This document shows positions 47,925-60,300 of a stretch of 64,000 nucleotides of DNA, in pieces. The stretch covers positions 2,356,001 to 2,420,000 of the forward strand of contig NC_057789.1 in NCBI RefSeq assembly GCF_014905175.1, in the 5' to 3' direction. Source of the stretch: Aphidius gifuensis (Eukaryota; Arthropoda; Insecta; Hymenoptera; Braconidae). A program made the translations under genes and the position numbers. The first letter of the stretch is position 1, and each line of letters begins with the position of its first letter. The notes below the pieces were generated by a model. It was given only the letters and a program-made list of their open reading frames with translations, was not told where the DNA came from and made no database searches.

Positions 47925-48060
47925 TTCGGCTGCATTTTTACGGCGGGTGGGAGAGTGCGCGCGTAAAGAGAGCTCCACTCAAAGAGCCACACAGTTGTTA
48001 CGTTACAGTCTGTTACAGTCAGTCCAAGTCAGTCTATCCTGGTCTGTTCATGGCTGTCTG
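47925..48060 (+). promoter_or_regulatory. Core promoter patch of the integrin alpha gene
   Basis: A GC-rich island (CGGCGGGTGGGAGAGTGCGCGCG around 47940-47963, quoted in parts) is followed by three TCAGTC/CAGTC initiator-like elements (48005-48035). TCAGT is the arthropod initiator. The island stands out strongly from the AT-rich surroundings and lies 300 bases before the start codon. Confidence 0.5.
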
Positions 48061-48340
48061 TCAAATTAATACAACACTCATTCACCATAATAATTATATT
48101 ATTTAATATTATTTACCTTAATTTTTAATTAATTAATATCGAAAAATTAAAAAAATAGGAAAATTTTTTTTTTAATTTTTTAAAAATTTTTTACACTTTT
48201 TAAAAATATTTTCATTTAACAATAATTAATTTCAATGATGTTTATTTATTTTATATTTAATAAATTTATCGTTTGACAGTTAAATAAATAGTGCTTATCA
48301 AGTGTTATCAGTGAAATAAAAAAAAGAAATTATTTTTAAA

Positions 48341-51300
48341 ATGCGAAATAAAATGTGCAGGGTGATAATGTTTAACTTGATTTTTATTGGATTAAGTTTG
48401 ACATTGTGTCATGTTGATGGATTTAATATTGAATCAAAACATTATACTAGTTATAAAAAAGAATCTAGTTCAATGTTTGGATTTTCAGTTGCTCAATATC
48501 GGGATATAAACAAACGTGGATGGTAAGAAAATTCAATTTAATTTACGTGAATTTTAGAAAATTAAAAAAAACCTTTAAACGGTTATTTTCAAAGCCAACT
48601 ATCAGAATAAATAAATTGATGACTCAAAATGCATATAAAAATTTATTTTTGTTTATCATATTACTCACTCAATGATATGGAAAATATATCTCGTAAATAA
48701 TCATGTCTGCAGATGAAAAAAAAAAAAAAATTATTTTTCAACTTGTTTATTAATTATTTATAAAAATATTTAATTAATGTTTAAATTATCTTGATGATTC
48801 AATGTGATGTTGAGATGGTAGCTAGTCAGCCAGAGTACCAGTAACAAATCCTCACATTAATCCCAAAAATAGCATGGCACCAATGGTTATTTATACAATT
48901 GAATATCGTATTTCGCGGAAAATATTATGGTCCCAGTTGGTTGCGTGTGTATACCCAATCCCTGGAGACTATTATTTATGAAATAATATTTTATTTATAA
49001 AACTAAAATTTTCTATTAATTTAAACTCATCAAATTATCATCATCATCATCAACACGCTATAGAATAATTTTAATCAAACATCTGTTGAAAAATAAACCC
49101 AAAAAATAAAAAAATTCATTTTTTAAATTAAAAATAAAATAATTAATTATAATCGTTTGATCATGCTTATATTAATTTTTCTACGAATGAATCATTTGAT
49201 ATTACAACATAAAATTCACATTATTATTATTATTTAATATTATTTTTTGGTGAAGACCAAATTAAGATGTGACCTCCTGTCCAGTTCCAACGTTGCGTAT
49301 AAATTTTTGACTTGAGAGTTGAGACTGTCTCCATGTGGGTGGATAAAATTAAAATGTAGGTGTAGAATAAAAAACCAGCAGGCAAAATAAGGTCAAATGG
49401 TTTTCCATTTTATTTATATTTATATAATAAAATTATTAAATAATATTACTCTATTTAAATAATTTTTTTTCGTACTAAATTTCATTTTCAAATCAAAACT
49501 AATTACATATTATTTTTAAAATCTACATGTTAATGATGATGATGATGGGTATGTCATAAATAAATATGATGATTAAAAATGTGTAGGATATATAATTTAA
49601 ATTAATTTGTAAATAATTTAAATTTGTATTATTTTATATAATGGGAGGAACGAGAGTGTCTGAGTTGCAATTCATGATCATATTTATATTTTTTTAAATA
49701 ATTTATTTTCTGTGTGATGAATATGATGTTGATGATTATGATGGGAGTAAATTCACTCTTATCTTGAATTAACGTGCCTCAGGTGATGTTAAAAAAATAA
49801 TAATTTATTAACACACATGCTGTTTGTGTGTGTGTATTTAAACTTGGCATAATTCTTTGACAATGTCATCTGCGTTGGTGTATACATACGCGCTTTCACA
49901 AGTACATAAATTATTTATTTATTCATTTTTTTTCTTCTCAAATTTCTTATTCTATTTCCCGTCAATATATTAATCGTGATTTCCGCTTTATCAAAAGACA
50001 ATTGAATCGATTAAAAATGCCAAACTCGTATTTGAAAAAAAAAAAAAAACATGATTCGCAAACGAAACTTGAAATTATATTTTTTTTCGTTTTGATTATT
50101 AAAGTTATATGTAATTATTTCATTGGCATTCAACACCTTGAAAGTAAAAAAATTTATATTTTTATTTTTTTACATATGTATAATCAACCGATGATTTTTT
50201 CTTGAAACTCGTTATCAAAATTGATACTTACGCAAATCGTTAAAATAATAATAAAAAAAAAAAAATTTGTGTGTGAGCTTTGGATGAAATTTAATACCAG
50301 TGAAATGGGCCGTTATGATAGATGGATGAAATAAACTGATGAGCAATATATGAGATATGATAAAGACAAAATATTGTTGATCATACCGTGGAAAGGATAA
50401 TGATGCTTTTGCTGGACTCGCGTGAGGCACGTGCTACCCGGCTGCTGTTGTATATAAAAATAATATTATATATGCATCAAGAAAGCCTGAATTTGTTGCA
50501 TTATTTATTTATTCATTTTTTTTATTTATTTACATTCCCAATAATTTTTTATTTAAATATACGAATAAAATATTACATTGCTTGTTTTTCTTTTTTTATT
50601 ATATTTTATTACTATCATTTTTTTTTTTGTTTAAATAATCATATTTTAAATTAAATATTTAACATTTTTCAAATGTCAAGACAAGTTTATATATATTTTT
50701 AAAAAATATGTTAATTTAAATATTTTTAATAATGTTAAAAATTTAATATTTAAAAAAATTATAAATTAACATTTGCAAAAAAAAAACGCCAGCTAATTAA
50801 ATTTTTTTTTATTTTTTACATATTGATGAATTTTAAATATTTATTTTGTGTTTAAATAAAAAATGAAAAAATTAGTTTAACAATAAATTATTTTAGAGGA
50901 TAATATTGAAAATGAATTTTTATTTTCAATTTTATATTTTATTTAATATAAAAATTGAATATTATAATGCAAGTTGAATTATTGCTCCTTTTTTTGTAAC
51001 ATGTATAATGCCTTGTTTATAAAACTGATCAATGCATGTAACCCCTCATAAAATGATTACTGCTAATCTGAGAAAAATGCAATTTACCAACAAGCTTATA
51101 TAAATTACAATAGTCCAGCTTATACGATTGATTTCATGGTATAATGATAAAAGGGCAAAAACTGAAAAGACCCTCATCTGTATTGTCTATTTCCCCTTTT
51201 ATTGTCTCTTTTATATATTTTATATATTTTTTTTTTCTTTTCAAATATAACAAGATAAGAATAATAAAATATAAAAATTATTGCTTTTTCACAAAACAAT

Positions 51301-54300
51301 GACACACCGCAGTGATAATTCGCCAAGAAAAAAAAATATACAGGATTATTATTAGACTGTATATTTTTTTTTGATAAAATTATATTTTATGCATATATAT
51401 CGAGTGAATTTTTTTGAAATACCATATGTTAAAATAGAAACAAAATAAAGTGTCTTTTTTTAGAATTGATTGTTATGGCGGCAATTGTTGAATTTCATTG
51501 TGAAACTAATGCCCATCACGTGTGTACCTTTTGCGCCACACTTTTTTATTTTTTTACTATATGTAGCCGATGGCCAACATATGTCGATGAATCCTGGGAA
51601 AATTCAAATATCTATACCTTTTTTTTTAGAAGAAAAATAACATCTTTTCTTTACGAAAAAAAAAAAAAAAACAAATATCAAAATTATATTTGGAAATTTC
51701 GGAGTAAAAAATTTGGAAATTTCGGAGTAAAATATTGAAAATTTTTTTTTTTTTTTTTATTTTAATAATTGTTATCAACGAAAAATAATTACAAAAAAAA
51801 ATCAACAATAGTCAATTTATATTTATTTAAATTTAAATTAAAAGAAAAAAAAATATTTTAATTTAGAACAAATCGTGATTGTAAATTATAGACAGTTTCA
51901 AATTGGGCCACTTTAATCACGATTGAATTTTAATTTAATTTTTTATTTATTTTTTAAATATCAACAGATGTATGAGTAATTAATTTATTCAATTATCATC
52001 AACTGATTAATTCATTTGCCCTACTTAATCTGTAATTTTCTCTTATTTAAAAAAAATTTTTTTTTTCTTTTTTTTCATCTGATAAAATGAGTATAGATTT
52101 TCGCTGGGATCCACTCGCGCGTTGCTTCTGCAATGACACTTCAGCCCAAAGAGTAAATAAATAATTTTTTTTTCTTTTAAATCCATCAAGATGTAGAAAA
52201 AAAAAAAATTAAACATTTGACTTTTTATATATATGTTTAACTTTTATTAAAGTCAATTTACGCAGTCAAAATTTATTTACAGTTTGAAATTTTATTTTAA
52301 ATTGTTTTTCTTTTTATTGTTTAAATTTATTTTCATCGAAAACGCAGTGTTAACCAGGCTTCTTGACACACTGTGAATAAATTTATTCATTCGATGGATA
52401 TATACACAGCCGGTTTAGCTGTTTCTCATCGAGTACAGTGCAATAACTTGTCGCAAATACAAAAAAACGTAAAACAGGTTTAAATGCCTTGTCGAGATTT
52501 TTTGACTTCTAGTTTTTTTATTTTTATTATTTTTTAAATAATAGAAAATAAAATGATAAATAAATATTTGTCCTTTATAGTTTGTCTATGATTTGACCCT
52601 CATCTCATTTCCTCTTTTGACCTATCATCTAGTCACTCAATCGTGACCTTTAAAAATATTTTTTTCATTGTACAGTTTAGTAGTAGCACATTGTTGTGTC
52701 TAAAATGTCTGGCGCCCACATGGCATATCTTTCTCTCTTCACCTTTTTTCTATTTTTATTTATTCATTGCTAAATATTCTCCTATTTTAACACCTATATA
52801 TTCTTATTACTATTTTTTATATTTAGACTATTAATCACTTCCGGTTTTTCTACAATTTTTATTGGAAATTTTTTCTTTCATTTACTTTATTAATTTTTTA
52901 ATTAATTACGTAATTTATTGTTGAGGAATATTTTTTAAATAAATTTCCATGAATGGATAAATAATGCATTTATTTAATAATAAATTAATTAGTCATTTTA
53001 TTGTAATGATTAAATTTCTATTTCTATTTGAAATTTAATTATTTTTTTTTCTCTAATATTTATGTTTTGAATGTTGTATAAAATGTTTATTTATTTTTCA
53101 ATGAAAATTATTTAATTTTATAAATATTTTCACACATTTTTACAGTCTTTAGTTGATAATCAAAATTTTTTATATATTGATTATAAATCACTTTTGATTT
53201 TTCTATAATTACACTGTAATTGAAAATGTTTTTTTTTTTTTTTTTTTTCTATACTAAACTAAATATATTTACATTCATTACCACGTACTTGAAATTTTTT
53301 TTTAAATCTTCAACATCTTTTTAATAGTTTATATATTTTTTTATATGAGAAATTGTTAAGTGGAAAGAAAAAAAAAATTATAAACACACAAAAAACCAGA
53401 TTTTCCATAGATGGTATGTCACTTCCAAATAAGGCAATAATTATGAGAGAGTAAATTAGTGGGTTTAAGTTGTTTTTTTCATTTTATTTTTTTTAAATTT
53501 TTCCTTGAAAATAAATCAATAACAATTTAACAGTTTTATATATACATTTATACTTGACATGAAAAATCATTGATAACTTTTAATTATATATTATTACATG
53601 ATCAATCTATGACGTTGAAAAAAAATATAAAAATATTTGAAATTAAATTTTTAAATTCTCAGGGTTGTTGTTTAAATATTAGAAGAATAATTTTATGTAA
53701 TTTTTTCTGTGACAAATGTGATCTGCAGTGAAAACTAAAAACTCCCAAATTAAATTACAATAATATTTTTTCAAATTAAAATTTCTCTTTTATCCCGTTA
53801 TAATAATTCAATTAATTAATTATTTTTTATCATTTATATTTGTTTAATTTCGAATATAACATATAAATAATTTAAATAATAAAAAAAAAATTATGAAAGT
53901 GTATATAGAAAATGTGAATTTTGTGTGTTGTGTGACAAAAGTGAAAGCAAAGTGTTTTTTTTTTTGGCTTTTAATTTTCAATTGAAGATAAAATATAAAA
54001 ATAATTTTATTTATTTTTATATATTGGTTTTATTTTGGAGCTGGTGTTGTTTGGATGACAATATTCATTGGTGGATATATATATGTGTGTTATGTTGAGC
54101 TTTGTAAGAAGGTGCTCCTTATAAAGTAGCAGTTACTTCGACAACTACGAATACGCCTTCAATCGTGTGTATACACATTGCATCATATAAACTTGGTCGA
54201 CCGTCAAACAGGCTTATAAAAATTTATAATACATACTTGTTCATGTCCTTACACATCATCATCACTTTTATATACATATATATTTTAACTGATATATAAT

Positions 54301-57300
54301 AGTAGTTTATAATACACATGTATTAAAATTATTTGCAGTCAAGTTTCAATGATCGCAACGTGGGTAGGCACTCACACACTTTGACATCATGTATTATATA
54401 TATTTTTTTTGACATGACATTATCTTGCATGTTAAAAAAATTTTGTACAATTTATTTATATATATATATACTACCTGAAAACACGTGGACGAAAAAAAAA
54501 ATTTTTTATTATAGACTCACGGTTTCACGACTAAATATCGTGGCCACAAATTTCTCAGTTCAATATATTTTTAGTAATAAAATATCCTGGTAAATAATTT
54601 ATCTGGAAAAAAAAAATTGAGCAAAAAATTTTTTTAGTAGCAAATAGTAGAAATTTGAAATTTATTACAATTAAATAGATATAATGTATTTAAAGATTTA
54701 TTTAATTTAAAATTTGTCTCTTTGATCAATTTTAAATTAATTTATATTTAACAATTAATTAGCTAGTCATTGTATTTTAATGATTATTATTATTTAAAAT
54801 TTACAATTTAATTATTATACATGTTTGATAAATACGTAATTAATTTATTTTTCACTTGCAAGTGAATATTTTTATTGTAAAATATTTTCTACTATTTTTT
54901 AATTTTTTTTTTTTCAAATTGAAAATATTAATTATTAGATTAATGACTAATGTTTAAATTTTCATATTAAATATTTTTTTTATTTATAAATTATTTTCAA
55001 AAAAAATTTATTCACTTGACTTGTTCAATCATCAGACCAATTTGAGTAAATTTAAAAAAAAAAGTAAAATTATCCTGATTATATCAATGCCAACATATTT
55101 GTCATTGAAAAAAATAACAACAATAACTATTGTAAAGAATAAATAAAAAAAAAAAATATCTATGTTGAAAATAAGTCTTACGTATTTTCACAAATTAACA
55201 ACTCATGATGTCATTTTTTCATTCACATATTTTGCATCATGCATATATTATTTTTTAAATATAATAAAATTCATTAAATAAAATTTCAAAGTAACATCAA
55301 TGTCAGATGAGATATATTGATATAAATAAATTTTAGCTTAAAAAAGAAAAAAAAATTGAATTCAAGCAGTTGTGAAGAAAGAAGAGCAACTCAGTTTAAA
55401 AATCAAATACATAAAGAAGAAAAAATAAAAAATCAAAATCAGCGACAGGAAACATTGGTTTATTCAGAATATTATCAGTAAAAAAAAAAAAAATACCCAG
55501 AGCTGCCAGTTGTAGTGTTGTTGTTGTTACGTATGTTTTAAAAACTTTCATGTGATATCGTGAAATATATATAAATGCATATTAAGTTAAAAAACGTGTT
55601 TATTTATATTTTAATATATATTGTATGTTAACGGTTGATATATACAATATACAATGAAATAACGTGCGTAAAGATTGAATTTAGAGATTGTAAGTGAGTG
55701 CTGCATGGACATGCGACATTGGCCAAGATGAGGTTGATGCCGGCAAATGGCCATTGAGCAATTCGCCAAGTACGGTGTCGTTGCAACGATGGAGCCGTCT
55801 GATTTTTTCCATTTATGGTATTATAAATAAACGCATTGAATAAAAAAAAAATATTAATATATTCAATTTATAGATTTATTATCGCGTAATAAGTCAATAT
55901 GCCGCTTCTAGGACAAAAATTTATTAGTGTCCCAGTTTAATTTTTTTTTTTTTTTCATTTGGAAAAATACAATATTAATGTTAGTATGAGTTTAATATTA
56001 AAATGACACTCAAATATAGCTATTCTTAAAGTTTTAAAATTTAATTTTAATTATTACTATTTTTTTTTTCAATTTTACATTTTTTTAAAATTCGATATTT
56101 TTTGCTACAAGCCATCATTGTTAAAAAAATATTTCTTAACAAAAACTTCACGAAATTATGCTTCTAATATCTAGATTAGACCAAAATATAATTATTCTGA
56201 AAGATTTTAAAATTTAATTTCAACAATTTTTGTTTTTTTTTTTTTTGGAATTTTACATTCGACCGGGACCCTGATAAATTTTTTGAACTCAGGAATTTTC
56301 GATGAAGGTTCTGCTGTTTCAAAAAAATATTTCCGAGTATAATTTTCATGAAATTATGGTTCTACTATTTAAACTACACTAAAATCTAAAAATCCTGAAA
56401 GTTTCAAAATTTCATTTCAATTATTTTCATTTTTTTTTTTGAATTTCATAATTTGGCATGATCTGCAGATAAAATTCTGGAATTTTTCGCTGTAGATCAC
56501 TTTTGTAAGAATTTAAGTATATATATATAAAAAAAAAAAAAAATAATTGCGTGATTTTACATTCCGTGACATGCGTCAATATTCAACGAGTTATTTTGAG
56601 GGCTTGAACTTGCTGGAAATTCTAACGGTGTCGATAAGAGATAATCATTAAAGTCACTGTATCTAACTATCTATACAGAGAAAGGGAATATACCAACAGT
56701 ATTTATATAAATCGTGGGAAAAATTATATTGCAATATTCAACATCTAATGGTTTTTTTTTTCATTTTTTATTATTCTATATTTAATCACAAAATTAAACA
56801 GTGTTTTATCAATAATTATTTATTGACTGTATGATGATCAACCGGTTATATTTTTTAATATAAAAAAAAATAAACAAAAATTAAAATAAAAAAGTAGAAT
56901 TAAGATAGGAATTAAGCCTCATGATAATTGGGATGTAAAATAATTGTTATTAACATATTGAATGAGGTATAATATTTTTTTTTTTTTTTCTTTTTCGATT
57001 AGTGTCTTTGAAGTCTTGATTACTAATTACATAAATATATTTCGATTTTATACTCGTTATATTCTTCATAATTAAACTCGTTTTAATTTACATATTTATT
57101 TTTATTTATTTAAAATTAAATAATCATTATTTGCATGGTGTTTTTTTTTTATTTTTTCAATTTTTTTTATTTATGGATATTTTGTGGTAACATGAATTCA
57201 TCATTGTTAATATTTATATACAATTTAAAATATGTATTTTTTGCTGTGTCATGCGCAATAACTTGTACGTGCCAAAGGCAATATATATATTATTTTTTCA

Positions 57301-60300
57301 TTTTTATTATTTTTTCACAAATCAGCTGTCATGAGTAGAGACTTTTGTTATGGTAAAAAAATTAAGAAAATTCACTCAGCATTATTACTGTAAAAAAGTT
57401 TTAAAAAATTATTTTATTTTTTATTACAGTGACTTGTATTGTATATACACCTGAAAATGTTAATTTAATTAATATTTTTTTATCATTGAAATATTTAAAT
57501 TTTTATAAATAATACCAATATTTTCATATTATAATTTTATTTTTTTTAAATTTATTATAAATTGGAAAATTTATTTTAATTTAAAAAAAAAATAAATTTG
57601 CAAAATGCTATTTAGTTTATTATTTAGAATTAAATTGATAAAAAATAATTTTTTTTATATCAATATTTACATAATTATTAGAATAGATTAATAAATTTTT
57701 TGAAATAATTTTTAGTTAATTTATTTGAACACTGAAGTTGTAATGAAATTATTAATTTCTATAACTAAAGAAAAAAAAATTTAATAAAATTAAAATAACT
57801 TTGCGTTTTATCTTCGCAATTTAAAAAAAAAAAACAAACATTGTTTCAACTGATAATTATTAGTGTTCCTACTTTTTAGAGTTTAAAACAACGATAAAAT
57901 AATAATTTTTAATTATTATAAAAAAAAATTCAAGCTCTACCATTTAAAATTCCTAAAACAAAAAAAAACTTTTGTTTTATGTTAATTAATATAACTTTTA
58001 AACAACCCCGTTATAAATCTTTTAATTTATAGTTAAAAATAAATATTAAATAATAAATAAATCCATTGTCAAATAAACTATAAAAATTGAAAGAAAAAAA
58101 AAAAAACCTTTTTCATTAGACTCAAGTCATAAAATCCAAACAAAAGTAATCACGCAATAATAAATATATATCTATATCGTAATTTCCGGCTCGTTCACCC
58201 CTTTCAGACAATGTATTACAAATAAAAGTGCGTCTTAGTTATTTTCACATGAACACACAGACACTAAATACACTCATATTAAAAATCCTCGCCTCAACTT
58301 TGATATACAAAACAACAAAGAAAGTCTCATCAAAAAAAAAAAAAAACCTAACAAAGAATAAAAAATATAGATAGATAATATGTAATCTAGTTTTGCAAAA
58401 AAAACCTTTTTAATAATAACAATATATCCAGGTAAGAATATGGATTAGTCAAGAGGGGTGTGTTCATAATATCACTCAGAATAAAAAAGCTCAAAGCTCG
58501 CCTATAACAAGACATTATAAAATGAAAAAGAATTTAAAAAATATCCATGACATGTTATAAAATATATTAAGTTGATGGTAAAATATAAAATTAAAGTATA
58601 AAGTCATCGATAAAATAATTATTTAAATTCTAACTGCGTGTTAAATTGCATTTACAATGCAATCATCGTAATAGCTGTATAAAAGATTACTACTACTACC
58701 ACTTCTGTTGCCTTTGCTGTTGTTGTTATATGTGAATAAATATATTTTAATGATAATAAAACGAGTGTAGATTATTGTCGAATGAACAACATAAAATATA
58801 TATTGAGGACAAAATGTTGAGACAGGAAAGAGGAATGAATATATTGAAGGAAGGTGATCATTAAAGAGAGAAATGGCTCAAGTACACTCGAGCAATAATG
58901 ATAATGGCCAATTTAAGGTTTCACTGTGAGTTGTTATGTAAATTTAAGGTACTCATGATTTCGACACCTTATAAACTTTATGATAATAAATAAATGAACC
59001 AATCAGCTCATTGATTGTATTTATTTTTTACTTTTTACTATCAATATTTACAGCTATTGATAGCTGATGAACAGGAAAAATTGATCAATCAATATTCAAT
59101 AATCTGGAGGTTTTAAATAAAATTATTATCAATTTATTTTTGATATGATTAAATTAAAATAATAATTATTTTATCGATTAATTATTTATGAATAATTATG
59201 ATATAAATATATTGATTATCTTTGTTTAATTAGTTGAAATTTTATTAATGATTTTATTTTTTTTTTTTGTATTTTTCAGGGTTATTGTTGGAGCACCAGA
59301 AGCACAAACATCACAGCCAAATGTTTACAGAGGTGGTGGTGTATTTCGATGTGATATTGCTGTTGATGACAGTTGTGTTCCTGTTGAATTTGATAGACAA
59401 GGTAATTGTACAAATATTTATGTATTATTCGAACAACGATTTTATTAGCTTTAATGGCTCTTTGATCAATTTTTAATTAATTTATTTTAATGATTATTAT
59501 TATTTAAAATTTACAATTTAATTATTATACATGTTGGATAAATACGTAATTAAATTTATTTTTCACCTGCAAGTGAATATTTTTATTGTAAAATATTTTC
59601 TACTATTTTTTAATTTTTTTTTTTTCAAATTAAAAATATTAATTATTAGATTAATGACTAATGTTTAAATTTTCATATTAAATATTTTTTTTATTTATAA
59701 ATTATTTTCAAAAAAAATTTATTCACTTGACTTGTTCAATCATCAGACCAATTTGAGTAAATTTAAAAAAAAAAGTAAAATTATCCTGATTATATCAATG
59801 CCAACATATTTGTCATTGAAAAAAATAATAACAATAACTATTGTAAAGAATAAATAAAAAAAAAAAAATATCTATGTTGAAAATAAGTCTTACGTATTTT
59901 CACAAATTAACAACTCATGATGTCATTTATTCATTGGAAAAATATAAATTCTATTATACAAACCAATATATTTTGACGCTGTATCAAAAAGTTTAGAAAA
60001 TAATTTATCCATCAGTTAGTTTTACTGTTCAAATTTCAATTAATATATATATTCATCAACAAAAATTTTAAACAAACAAATTTTGTAAATATTTTTTAAC
60101 ACACTGGTATTTTATTTTTATTTGTTTTTTGTTATTTTTTCGATAGACCGTGATCTTAAAAGTTACCTACCAATCATTGAATCTAGAACAATTTATTTTT
60201 AGATAAATTTTTGCACCCTGCTGTTGAACTCACCACTCAAGTACACATGTTCTATCTATAAACACATCAACATCTTTCATTTATAACCTACATAGCTGTC

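Larger units (their letters stand above)
44993..48340. other. Intergenic region and 5' UTR exons of the integrin gene
   Basis: This holds the ERK7 3' UTR, an unassigned leader exon candidate ending at a donor (46480), AT-rich sequence, then the GC-richer promoter patch at 47925-48060. An acceptor TTTGACAG ends at 48279, so the ATG exon of the integrin probably starts at 48280 and follows a 5' UTR intron. No clear further gene is seen. Confidence 0.5.
48523..59279 (+). other. Integrin intron 1 (10.8 kb)
   Basis: This is the longest intron in a window where most are under 120 bases. It is AT-rich with islands of higher GC at 48820-48970, 49255-49350, 50395-50445, 52090-52150, 54090-54200 and 55680-55810, which are candidate enhancers. 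It contains the first copy of the 0.5 kb direct repeat and the diverged 170-200-base tandem array. No conserved coding exon is recognised. Confidence 0.6.

Noticed and set aside
51690..51735. Tandem GGAAATTTCGGAGTAAAA duplication as a mobile element footprint
   Set aside because: Only two copies of a ~23-base unit; simple slippage explains it.
59248..59448. 66-codon ORF starting MILFFFFVFF
   Set aside because: It is integrin exon 2 read with its flanking intron; the true exon is 59280-59401.
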